A model generated the notes under the pieces. It searched no databases, had not been told where the DNA came from, and was given only the letters and a program-made list of their open reading frames with translations. A program made the position numbers and the translations under genes. Of a stretch of DNA of 64,000 bases, positions 17,103 through 25,491 are shown piece by piece (the stretch's first letter is position 1; every line of letters starts with the position of its first letter). The stretch is from assembly GCF_000374365.1 (NCBI RefSeq), contig NZ_KB894133.1:30558-94557 (forward strand). Direction: 5' to 3'. The stretch comes from Bacteroides gallinarum DSM 18171 = JCM 13658. Its GTDB lineage: Bacteria; Bacteroidota; Bacteroidia; Bacteroidales; Bacteroidaceae.

Positions 17103-19094
17103 CTATGATTTCTTCTGCTTTTTCAATATGTACACTGCAAATGAGGAAGGCTCCAAATCCACGTCCAGCGTTTGCCCGTCAATACGCAATGCAGTTTCCT
17201 GCGGAACAATTGCTTCCGGATTTTCAATCGTATTATCCTTATCCATGTCTGCGGAAGAAAGTTTGATGCAACGTCCCTCCGACAAGGTTTCTTTCTTCTT
17301 CAACCCGTCGAATTTCAACGACAAAGACTGTACTTTGCCGGAAGTATTGGCTATCTTCACGATGATTTCATCCGTATTCTTGTCGTACACGGCACTTGCA
17401 AACAGCCCGTTCTGACCCTCAGCACCCGTTACGGGCTTTTTATCCATAGTCAGGGAGAGCACATTCGTCCCCTTATGCGTTGCAAAAAGCTGCTGTACAT
17501 AATAGCTTACCGTACGCACGGAATTCAGGTTATCGAACCATATCATGTCCGGACGCCACTGCCAGCCCTCTACATGGGCGAACAACGGTGCATAAGTAGC
17601 CATGTGCACAATATCCGCATTCCGTTCCAGCCCGGTCATAAAAGCGGCTTCGAGCAGCGAGGCATGGAAGTGGTTCCACTTCTTGCCCTTGCCATGGCAC
17701 GCATATTCTCCGGCAAAAACCTTAGGCCCTTTGCGGTCGTAATTATCGTAACGCGCCCCCTGGCTGAGGAACCACGTTTCCGGACGATAGAAATGCTCGT
17801 CTACCAAATCCGCTTTCAATCTTTTCATCTCCGGCCAGAGGTAATCGAACTGTTCCCCTTCCGAATCGGGGCCGGAACTACCCACAATCTTGATTTCGGG
17901 ATGTGCCTTGCGGATAGCCTTGACAAACGGTTCCAGGCGCTCGGGATACTCCTTGCCCCACTGCTCGTTGCCTATACCGATGAATTTCAGGTTGAACGGA
18001 GCGGGATGCCCCATATCGGCACGCACTTTTCCCCACGGGGTATCGGCAGCGCCATTGGCAAATTCTATCAAATCGAGTGCATCCTGGATATAACTGTCCA
18101 GGTTGCAGAGGGGCACATGCGCATCCGCATCCGTATTCTGGAACTGACAGGCCAAGCCGCAACTCAATACCGGCAAAGGCTCTGCACCGATTTCCTCCGA
18201 AAGCTGGAAGAACTCATAAAATCCCAGGCCGTAACTTTGGTAATAGTCGGGAAAGAAACGGTGCGGAAAGGTATATTGCCACCGGTTTTCGTTGAGCGGA
18301 CGGTTTTCCACCGCACCGACGGATTTCTTCCAGTCGTAGCGCGATGCAAGGTCAGTGCCTTCCACGATACACCCGCCGGGAAAACGGAACACACCCGGCT
18401 TTATATCTGCCAACGCCTGAGCCAAGTCCTTGCGAAGCCCGTTTTCGTGTCCTTTCCACGTATCGACCGGGAAAAGAGAAACATGTTCCAAATCTACCGT
18501 CTGCGGAGAAGCCAGGAAGATGCGGAGAACGGCTTTCGGGTGGGTTACCCCCGGTTTCAGTATCACCCGGTATTTCTTCCACTCCTTCGAGTCGATTGTC
18601 AAATCGGCAGTGGCGAAAGCCTGCTGTTCGCCCATGGATTTTGTATCGGCCAGCTCTACACGGATTTTACCCGCTGCTCCCCCCTCCGGCACACGTGCCC
18701 ACACGGAAAAGCGATACTCCTCTCCTTTCTTTACGCCGATTCCGAAAAAGCCTTCATTATCCAATCCTGTCTGCTTATGCGGATGCCCGGCATACGACAA
18801 GCGCACGTAATGCGGGTTTCTTTCAAAAGGGCCGTCGTCCTTCAAGGCTACCTTGCCGAATGTTTTCCACCCCATAAAGTGTTGCGGAAACTCGAACGAG
18901 CGGTTCTTCACGAGTTCGGCATACAAACCGCCGTCGGCAGCATAATTGATGTCTTCGAAAAACAAGCCGTACATGGTAGGCTGGATTTCCGCCCCCGGTT
19001 TTCCGGCTTGTATCACCAGTTCATTTGTTTGCGCATGAAGTGCCGAACCTGCTGCAAGGGCCAGCACAGCCACTAATTCTTTGTAACTTTTCAT
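17103..19094 (-). CDS. Secreted GH51 alpha-L-arabinofuranosidase with N-terminal CBM-like domain
   Basis: The 663-residue protein has a signal peptide (residues 1-21). A beta-sandwich resembling a carbohydrate-binding module lies inside the N-terminal half (about 75-210), then the GH51 barrel. The acid/base Glu is Glu377 in IGNEQWG and the nucleophile is Glu463 in FAGEYACHG. A C-terminal beta domain follows from about residue 540. It would release terminal arabinofuranose from arabinan side chains in the periplasm. It is one of two GH51 proteins in this window. The other (44864) is shorter and lacks the inserted domain, so the two may prefer different linkages or chain lengths. Confidence 0.9.
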   Translation of the reverse strand: MKSYKELVAVLALAAGSALHAQTNELVIQAGKPGAEIQPTMYGLFFEDINYAADGGLYAELVKNRSFEFPQHFMGWKTFGKVALKDDGPFERNPHYVRLSYAGHPHKQTGLDNEGFFGIGVKKGEEYRFSVWARVPEGGAAGKIRVELADTKSMGEQQAFATADLTIDSKEWKKYRVILKPGVTHPKAVLRIFLASPQTVDLEHVSLFPVDTWKGHENGLRKDLAQALADIKPGVFRFPGGCIVEGTDLASRYDWKKSVGAVENRPLNENRWQYTFPHRFFPDYYQSYGLGFYEFFQLSEEIGAEPLPVLSCGLACQFQNTDADAHVPLCNLDSYIQDALDLIEFANGAADTPWGKVRADMGHPAPFNLKFIGIGNEQWGKEYPERLEPFVKAIRKAHPEIKIVGSSGPDSEGEQFDYLWPEMKRLKADLVDEHFYRPETWFLSQGARYDNYDRKGPKVFAGEYACHGKGKKWNHFHASLLEAAFMTGLERNADIVHMATYAPLFAHVEGWQWRPDMIWFDNLNSVRTVSYYVQQLFATHKGTNVLSLTMDKKPVTGAEGQNGLFASAVYDKNTDEIIVKIANTSGKVQSLSLKFDGLKKKETLSEGRCIKLSSADMDKDNTIENPEAIVPQETALRIDGQTLDVDLEPSSFAVYILKKQKKS

Positions 19095-19119
19095 GGTATA
19101 AAACTATATTATGATTAAA

Positions 19120-20607
19120 TCAGTTTATCCTTTTGCCCCATACAGACCTGCCGCGGCTGTCGAGTCCCGTAAAGAGAACAGTTTCCTGTTCGTTCTCCCA
19201 GTCATGTCCGGCAAATACAATCAGGTTATCTATAACTTCGCCTTCCAGAGTCAGGGACAGCAGTTGCTTCGCTTCCGAAAGTTCCCAACTGCCTTTATTT
19301 CCACCCAAACGCCCGTTCCGCTCCAAAGACAGCAGATGCGACACGTTCCATTCCTCCTCTTTGAGCCGGCCTTCGCCCCACAAGATTTGTCCTGCCTGCA
19401 AGCGGCGTTCGTACACCGGTTCCTGCACCCGTATAATTTCCCACTCGCCTGCCATATCCGCCGCCGAGAACTTACGGGGAGTACTGCCCGTATAACGTTC
19501 GGGCGATACCACCGGCCAGCCGTCGGCCGTAAAGAATACCTGCCGTAAATGGAGGTTCATCATCTGGTTATCGGGCGACAGCCGTCCCTGATGAACCATG
19601 AAGTATTGCCCCTCGTCCGAGGTGAAAACACCGCAATGTGCCGTACCTGCCCAGCCCGGATGATTATTGAAGCGGTACGGCGCCGTCAGGACAGGGTAGT
19701 TATTGGTAGTGTCCTTCAGCTCCACGCCGAAAAAGTCGGTAAACGGTCCTTCCGCCTTATCCGAACGCCCTACCCTCACATTATAGGTAGTCATCAGCGG
19801 GTCGTAGGAAACGAACAGGTAATATTGCTTTAAATCGGGATTATAGATGATTTCGGGAGCCTCCAGGTTATCTTTCCGGTAATTGGCACGACGGGCGATA
19901 AGATGCCCCTTATCCCCTTCCCTTACGGGAAGCCCGGTTGCAGGGTTCAACTCCACGCAGTACAACCCGCCGAAAAACGAGCCGTAATGCATCCACCACT
20001 TACCGGTAACGGAATCTACGGCAATGCTCGGGTCGATAGCGTTCATCACCGAGGAATTGTCCGTCTTGACGACGCATCCCCGCTGTGTCCAGGGACCCTC
20101 GGGCGATGCGGATTCCGCCATACCGATGTAGGACGTCTTACGGCCAAAAGCCGATACGCAATAATACAGCCTGTATTTATCGCCCGAAGGTATTATATAA
20201 GGAGCCCAGATGTTGGTCGCTCCCTCTCCGCCTGCATGGGAACGTACCCACTGTACGGCCACCTGCGGTATTTCGGGGAAAGCCCAGCCTACAAATTCCC
20301 AGTTCACAAGGTCTTTGGAACGGCGGACTTGTATATATCCCAACGGGACATTCTTTTCTTCCGCCTCCTTGCGGTTCTCGCCCCAAATGGCATCGGTGGA
20401 ATACATATAATAATAGTCGCCCAGCTTACGGCACGACGGGTCGTGTACGTTATAAGTTCCCCACGAACGGTAATCTCCCATGGACGATACGGCAGAATAA
20501 TCATCCTGCCAGGGATTGGGCATAGCCACGGGAGTAAAAGCCGGAGGATTGCAAGCGGCAAACAGCACTCCCATGGAACAGACAGTCATGTACAGCAATT
20601 TTTTCAT
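19120..20607 (-). CDS. Lipoprotein GH43 endo-arabinanase-like enzyme
   Basis: The 495-residue protein has a lipoprotein signal (LFAAC, Cys19). The GH43 propeller has its base Asp in VHDPS (Asp56), supporting Asp in AIDPS and acid Glu in LEAPEIIY. The C-terminal part (about 390-495, ending SVWGKRIN) resembles the beta-barrel domain found at the end of endo-1,5-alpha-arabinanases, and it is shared with the GH43 lipoprotein at 32424. It would cut the arabinan backbone at the outer membrane. It is the first gene of the minus-strand operon, divergent from the HTCS regulator. Confidence 0.87.
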   Translation of the reverse strand: MKKLLYMTVCSMGVLFAACNPPAFTPVAMPNPWQDDYSAVSSMGDYRSWGTYNVHDPSCRKLGDYYYMYSTDAIWGENRKEAEEKNVPLGYIQVRRSKDLVNWEFVGWAFPEIPQVAVQWVRSHAGGEGATNIWAPYIIPSGDKYRLYYCVSAFGRKTSYIGMAESASPEGPWTQRGCVVKTDNSSVMNAIDPSIAVDSVTGKWWMHYGSFFGGLYCVELNPATGLPVREGDKGHLIARRANYRKDNLEAPEIIYNPDLKQYYLFVSYDPLMTTYNVRVGRSDKAEGPFTDFFGVELKDTTNNYPVLTAPYRFNNHPGWAGTAHCGVFTSDEGQYFMVHQGRLSPDNQMMNLHLRQVFFTADGWPVVSPERYTGSTPRKFSAADMAGEWEIIRVQEPVYERRLQAGQILWGEGRLKEEEWNVSHLLSLERNGRLGGNKGSWELSEAKQLLSLTLEGEVIDNLIVFAGHDWENEQETVLFTGLDSRGRSVWGKRIN

Positions 20608-20635
20608 ACTATCGACAAATAATTAAATTATATTG

Positions 20636-20643
20636 CAAATGTA
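20636..20643 (-). promoter_or_regulatory. Candidate -7 element for the GH43-GH51-GH43 operon
   Basis: The minus strand reads TACATTTG, a full match to TAnnTTTG, about 29 bases before the GH43 start. No clear -33 box is present, which would suit an activator-dependent promoter. Confidence 0.5.
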
Positions 20644-20729
20644 CGCCACGTCCGAACCCGGAGAGGTGGATATATGAACTTTTAAGGAGGACAATTTGCC
20701 AACCGGGGCAAAAAGAGCCCGGACTTTTA

Positions 20730-20758
20730 TTGTCGTCGCAAGTAATCTATTAACTTTG
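20730..20758 (+). promoter_or_regulatory. Promoter of the HTCS gene
   Basis: TTG at 20730-20732 and TAACTTTG at 20751-20758 are 18 bases apart. Transcription would begin near 20765, just before the ATG at 20786. This rules out the upstream in-frame start at 20696. Confidence 0.65.
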
Positions 20759-20785
20759 CTTTCACTAATACCAAATGATAAAACA

Positions 20786-23700
20786 ATGTATAAGTTTTTC
20801 CACCTTATTATATTATATATCGCTTTGGCAAGCCCGGTTTTCCTGTGGGCGCAGGAGTCCTTTACCGACCGCTACAACACTATCTGCATAACAATGGACG
20901 AAGGGCTTCCCAACAACTTTGTCGATGACATATATAAGGACCGCCAGGGTTTCCTCTGGATTTCCATGTCGGGCGGCGGACTTTCCAGGTACGACGGCTA
21001 CGAATTCATCAACTTCAATCCGGTTACCCCGCATTGCCGGCTCAAAAGCAACTTCATACGCAAAGTCCACGAGGACAACTTCCGGCGGCTTTGGGTCGTA
21101 TCGGAAGGGGGTACGGATATTATCGACCTGGCAACCATGCAGTCCGTACTGCCGCACGACCCCCGGAAAAAGCTGGATACGCTCGTGGGGCAACCGGCAT
21201 TCATGGTTACGCAAGATGCCAACGGGTGCATCTGGCTGTATTGCGGCAACAGCCTGCACCGCATCGCTTTCCGCACCAATGGAGATATAGAAAGCATTCA
21301 TTCGCTGGAGGTTCCCAACCCTTACCGGTACGACATCATCTTCAAGGACGTGGAAAACGAGGGAAAAGTATGGATAGGCATCAACGGCCGACTATGCAAG
21401 GTAGGCATGACCGCACAAGGCGAACTAAAAGAGGAGCCGGTTGCAGACTGCCTGAGCTTTGCGCCGGATTTATATTTTACAGACTTCATAGCCAAAGAGA
21501 ACGAGGTATGGATTACCACTGACAAGGGGTTGTACCGATATAACAAGAACGAGAATATAGTGAAGCAATACGTACACGTCCCCGGCAATCCGCATTCCCT
21601 TTCGCAGAATTTCCTGAGCTGTCTTGCCGTAACCAATGACAAGCAGTTACTGGTTGCCAGCCTGAAAGGTATCAATGTGTACAACCCCATAAAAGATAAT
21701 TTCGAGCGTATAAGCGACCAGGTGTCCAACACCGGCAGCAAGCTGCTGAACAGTAATTTCGTTAACTGCATCACCGTAGAGGGGAAACATATCTGGGTAG
21801 GAACCGAAAGCGGCGGCATCAATAAAATGACTGCCAAACGCCTGTCCATACAGAATTACCAGTACGACAGCAAGAACCTCCGGACAATCTCACACAATCC
21901 GGTGAACGCTATTTACGAAGACCATAGCGGCAACCTTTGGGTAGGTACGGTGGAAGGCGGGCTGAATAAGAAAGCGGCAGGCAGCGACAGCTTCATCCAT
22001 TATACGCACGAAAGCGGCGCACTTACCCACAACTCGGTAAGTGCCATTACCGCCGACGGGCAAGGAAGATTATGGATTGGCACGTGGGGCGGCGGTATCA
22101 ACCTTATCGACCCGCAAAATCCGCAGCACAGCATAGAGGCAATCACTGCCGAGAACAAGGACAACTATCCCATAGACTTTATCGGAGCACTGGCATACGA
22201 CTCTATAAACAACGGCATGTGGATTGGAGCAAACCAGGGATTATTTTTCTACGACCTGGAGCATAGGCAGCTCCGTTCTCCGTTCGCCAACCGTGCAGCC
22301 GAAGACATACGCGGCTGCATCGGCTCTATCATAGACAAGGACGGGCAGTTATGGATAGGCTGCCTGGACGGTGTCTATATCATCGACCTGCACTCCCGCC
22401 CCGCCTCATCGCCCGACGGAGTTTTCCAGTACCGTCATCTGAAATACAAGCTGGATAACCCGTCCTCCGGACTGATAGAAAAGATATGTTGCTTTTACGA
22501 AGCCCAGGACGGTACGCTATGGTTGGGAAGCAACGGCTACGGCATTTACAAACGTATACAAAACGAACGCGGAGAAGAGCGGTTTATCTGCTATAACTCC
22601 CTTCACGGGTTACCCAACAACAGCATCCGCAGTATCCTGGAAGACGACAAAGGATGTATCTGGATAGCAAGCAACAACGGGCTGTCGCGCTTTCAGCCTA
22701 CGGAAAACCGTTTTATCAACTACAGCCGGCAGGACGGGCTTGCCGATACCCGGTTTTACTGGAATGCCTCTTACCGCTCCCGGCACAGTAAGCTCTACCT
22801 CGGTACGGTATCCGGCCTGGTTGCCATAGACTGCAACCTGCCTACCGTGCCGGTACAACCCTCGAAAGTCCGCTTCACCCGTCTGAAAGTGGGAAACGAG
22901 GAGGTATTTCCCGGCAGCGAGTACCTGCCGCTCGATATTGCCGTGAGCAAGAAAATCCGCATCCACGAACGCGAAAAGTCTTTCTCCGTAGAATTCTCCG
23001 CACTCAATTTCGAGTCCGACAATACCGCCACTTACAGCTATCGTCTGCTTGGTTTCGACAACCGTTGGGCACATGTATCCGGCAACCGGCGTTTCGCCAC
23101 CTATACCAACCTGTCTCCGGGCGACTACACGCTTCAGGTCAAGTACACGCCCTACGACCAGGCCGAGGAAGGGGAAGAGAATATCACGGAACTCCAGATT
23201 ACAATCCGGCCTTATTTTTATAAAACGGTATGGTTCATGCTGATTACAGTCTTGCTTGCCGCACTCGCCATATGGCAGTTCTACCAGTGGCGCGTACGAA
23301 AGCTGAAAGAGCAAAAGGAAAAACTGCACCAGAAGGTGGAGCAGCGTACCCATGAACTGAAAAAGCAGAAGCAACTGTTAGAAGAACAGACCGAAGAGCT
23401 GTCCCGGCAAAACCGGATGCTGAAACAACAGAACGAGAAGATTACCCGGCAGAAAGCGCAACTTACCAGGATGACGCGCAAGATACAGGAACTGACGCTG
23501 GACAAAATAGCGTTCTTCACCAATATCACACACGAATTCCGTACCCCTATAACGCTGATTATAGGTCCGATAGAGCGTGCGTTGAAGCTAAGCTACAACC
23601 CGCAGGTTATCGAGCAACTGCACTTCGTGGAGCGCAACTCCAAATACCTGTTATCGCTCGTCAACCAGCTTATGGACTTCCGCAAAGTGGAGTCGGGCAA

Positions 23701-25054
23701 ACTGGAAATAGTAAAAACGCGGAACGACTTCCGGAAGTTCGCCGACGAGCTGGTAGTTCCTTTCGAAGTCTTTGCCAAAGAAAGGAATATCACACTGAAA
23801 CGTTATTACCGGATGTCCTCGCCGGAAATAGCCTACGATGAAGAAGCCATGCATAAGGTGCTGACAAATCTGTTGAGCAACGCTATCAAGTTTACGCCCA
23901 ACGGCGGAAACGTTTCTTTATTCATCGCCCTGTTGCCTCCCGCCGACAACCGCAAAGCCACTCTTTATATTTGCGTAAGCGACACCGGCAGCGGTATTCC
24001 CGATGAGGATACGGGCAAGATTTTCAACCGGTTCTACCAATCGCAAGGGCAGGCCAAATATCCCATGTACGGACAGGCGGGGAGCGGTATCGGGCTTTAC
24101 CTGTGCAAGCGCATCGTACAAATGCATGGCGGTGAAATCAAGGCGCAGAACAACCATACGCAGGGTTGCTCGCTGCGTATTCTCCTGCCTTTGACTCAAG
24201 AGGACAACACCGTGGAAACGGCAACCGGCAACAGTCCGCAGCTTACAGCCGCCGATACGGAGCAAACATCCGGCGCTACCGGCAAAGGCTTATCCATTCT
24301 GGTGGTAGAGGACAATGCGGACATGCGGGGGTACATCCGCTCCATTCTGCGCGACAAATACAATGTGCTCGAAGCCGCCCACGGAGCGGAAGCCCTGGGC
24401 ATATTGAACTCGCATGCCGTAGATTTTATCATCAGCGACCTGATGATGCCCGTAATGGACGGCATCGAGCTGTCCCGCCGGGTAAAAGAGAATTTCGCCA
24501 TTTCCCACATTCCTTTCCTCATGCTCACCGCCAAGACATCGCAAGAGTCGCGCCTGGAAAGTTACCGCATGGGAGTGGACGAATACCTGCTGAAACCTTT
24601 CGATGAGACATTGCTGCTTACCCGGATAGAGAATATCCTGGAGAACCGTAGGCGTTATCAAAAGAAATTCGCCATGGCAATGGACGTGGATGCACTGAAT
24701 ATGGAAGAAGAATCGGGCGACAAGAAGTTCCTCAACCGTATAATGGAAGTTATCAAGGCAAACTACAAGAACTCCTATTTCGAGGTCAGCGATTTCTGCG
24801 AAGCGGCGGGCGTAAGCAAAAGCCTGCTGAACAAGAAACTGCAGAGCCTCGTCGGACAGTCTGCCGGACAGTTCATACGGAACTACCGCCTGAACATAGC
24901 CCGCGAAATGTTACTGAAAAACCGGGAGAACAAAAGCATGAACATCGCGGAAATCGCTTACGAGGTAGGCTTCAACGACCCTAAATACTTTACCAGGTGT
25001 TTCACCAAATACTTCAATACGACACCGAGCGCACTGCTCAATGAGGAAGAATAG
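20786..25054 (+). CDS. Hybrid two-component system sensor/regulator (HTCS)
   Basis: I use the ATG at 20786 (1422 residues), because a signal peptide (MYKFFHLIILYIALASPVFL) follows it and a promoter lies directly before it. The order of parts is: periplasmic beta-propeller repeats (about 25-740), a Y_Y_Y domain (about 750-795), one membrane helix (810-836), a coiled coil (840-900), a histidine kinase with His916 in THEFRTP, an ATPase domain with GSGIGLYLCK, a receiver with Asp1218 in SDLMMPVMDG, and an AraC-type DNA-binding domain (about 1312-1421). It should sense an arabinan oligosaccharide in the periplasm and activate the neighbouring SusC/D operon and glycanase operon. All catalytic residues appear intact. 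Confidence 0.95.
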   Translation: MYKFFHLIILYIALASPVFLWAQESFTDRYNTICITMDEGLPNNFVDDIYKDRQGFLWISMSGGGLSRYDGYEFINFNPVTPHCRLKSNFIRKVHEDNFRRLWVVSEGGTDIIDLATMQSVLPHDPRKKLDTLVGQPAFMVTQDANGCIWLYCGNSLHRIAFRTNGDIESIHSLEVPNPYRYDIIFKDVENEGKVWIGINGRLCKVGMTAQGELKEEPVADCLSFAPDLYFTDFIAKENEVWITTDKGLYRYNKNENIVKQYVHVPGNPHSLSQNFLSCLAVTNDKQLLVASLKGINVYNPIKDNFERISDQVSNTGSKLLNSNFVNCITVEGKHIWVGTESGGINKMTAKRLSIQNYQYDSKNLRTISHNPVNAIYEDHSGNLWVGTVEGGLNKKAAGSDSFIHYTHESGALTHNSVSAITADGQGRLWIGTWGGGINLIDPQNPQHSIEAITAENKDNYPIDFIGALAYDSINNGMWIGANQGLFFYDLEHRQLRSPFANRAAEDIRGCIGSIIDKDGQLWIGCLDGVYIIDLHSRPASSPDGVFQYRHLKYKLDNPSSGLIEKICCFYEAQDGTLWLGSNGYGIYKRIQNERGEERFICYNSLHGLPNNSIRSILEDDKGCIWIASNNGLSRFQPTENRFINYSRQDGLADTRFYWNASYRSRHSKLYLGTVSGLVAIDCNLPTVPVQPSKVRFTRLKVGNEEVFPGSEYLPLDIAVSKKIRIHEREKSFSVEFSALNFESDNTATYSYRLLGFDNRWAHVSGNRRFATYTNLSPGDYTLQVKYTPYDQAEEGEENITELQITIRPYFYKTVWFMLITVLLAALAIWQFYQWRVRKLKEQKEKLHQKVEQRTHELKKQKQLLEEQTEELSRQNRMLKQQNEKITRQKAQLTRMTRKIQELTLDKIAFFTNITHEFRTPITLIIGPIERALKLSYNPQVIEQLHFVERNSKYLLSLVNQLMDFRKVESGKLEIVKTRNDFRKFADELVVPFEVFAKERNITLKRYYRMSSPEIAYDEEAMHKVLTNLLSNAIKFTPNGGNVSLFIALLPPADNRKATLYICVSDTGSGIPDEDTGKIFNRFYQSQGQAKYPMYGQAGSGIGLYLCKRIVQMHGGEIKAQNNHTQGCSLRILLPLTQEDNTVETATGNSPQLTAADTEQTSGATGKGLSILVVEDNADMRGYIRSILRDKYNVLEAAHGAEALGILNSHAVDFIISDLMMPVMDGIELSRRVKENFAISHIPFLMLTAKTSQESRLESYRMGVDEYLLKPFDETLLLTRIENILENRRRYQKKFAMAMDVDALNMEEESGDKKFLNRIMEVIKANYKNSYFEVSDFCEAAGVSKSLLNKKLQSLVGQSAGQFIRNYRLNIAREMLLKNRENKSMNIAEIAYEVGFNDPKYFTRCFTKYFNTTPSALLNEEE

Positions 25055-25077
25055 TTTCGCCGCGGAGGGAATGCCTC

Positions 25078-25115
25078 TTACTCCGGTGTGTAAACGACGT
25101 AACATACCGGAGTAA
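25078..25115. repeat. Inverted repeat after the HTCS gene
   Basis: TTACTCCGGT at 25078-25087 pairs perfectly with 25106-25115. There is no T-tract on either side, so it is a weak candidate terminator. The arms (CACACCGGAGTAA on one strand) resemble the core of the 22-bp repeats at 50933-51057. Confidence 0.5.
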
Positions 25116-25136
25116 AAACATGATTCCGCGCAATAA

Positions 25137-25153
25137 ACTGTACTTTTTACACT
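25137..25153. promoter_or_regulatory. Candidate AraR operator upstream of susC
   Basis: ACTGTA-N5-TACACT matches 11 of 12 arm positions of the palindrome AGTGTA-N5-TACACT that lies before the arabinose operon at 34536. Position and similarity suggest the same regulator binds both. Confidence 0.5.
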
Positions 25154-25166
25154 TAAAATTCGTTTA

Positions 25167-25221
25167 TCCACCTCTAAAATACATTCGTCCACCCTCATTT
25201 ACGGCATATGCCCTACTTTTG
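25167..25221 (+). promoter_or_regulatory. SusC promoter region with 21-bp spaced direct repeats
   Basis: TCCACC begins at 25167 and again at 25188, 21 bases apart, each followed by a short C/T stretch and TC. A TACTTTTG element follows at 25214-25221 without a clear -33 box. Two half-sites on the same DNA face next to a promoter that lacks a -33 box are what an AraC-type activator would use, so this is the likely HTCS site. The rest of the 437-base gap is mainly an untranslated leader to susC. Confidence 0.5.
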
Positions 25222-25289
25222 TCATGCAATCGGTACTCAATCCTTCGGGAAAAACCGGGCATTTAAAGTTTAATTTTAATCTTAATATT

Positions 25290-25376
25290 ATGAAGAATGA
25301 CAAAAGAACAGCTATCGCACCGTACATGGCATCGGCTAAATTCAACCTTCCCCTATTGATTCCATTATATTTATGA
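25290..25376 (+). CDS. Possible 28-residue leader ORF before susC
   Basis: An ATG at 25290 opens a short frame (MKNDKRTAIAPYMASAKFN...) that ends at TGA 25374-25376, inside the susC leader. There is no recognisable domain. It could be a leader peptide or chance. Confidence 0.2.
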   Translation: MKNDKRTAIAPYMASAKFNLPLLIPLYL

Positions 25377-25491
25377 AGTATGTAGCCTGACTGCTTCCGG
25401 TAACCGGTATCGGATTGTAAGCCGATTCGATGCTATAATATAGTTAACAGTAATCTAATCTATTAATTAAACAACCTTAATACTTTTAAAA

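Noticed and set aside
17172..19076. 634-codon open frame on the plus strand
   Set aside because: It is antisense to the GH51 gene with intact catalytic residues and shows no domain of its own.
20696..20785. N-terminal extension of the HTCS protein
   Set aside because: The promoter (20730-20758) lies inside it and the signal peptide begins at the ATG at 20786.
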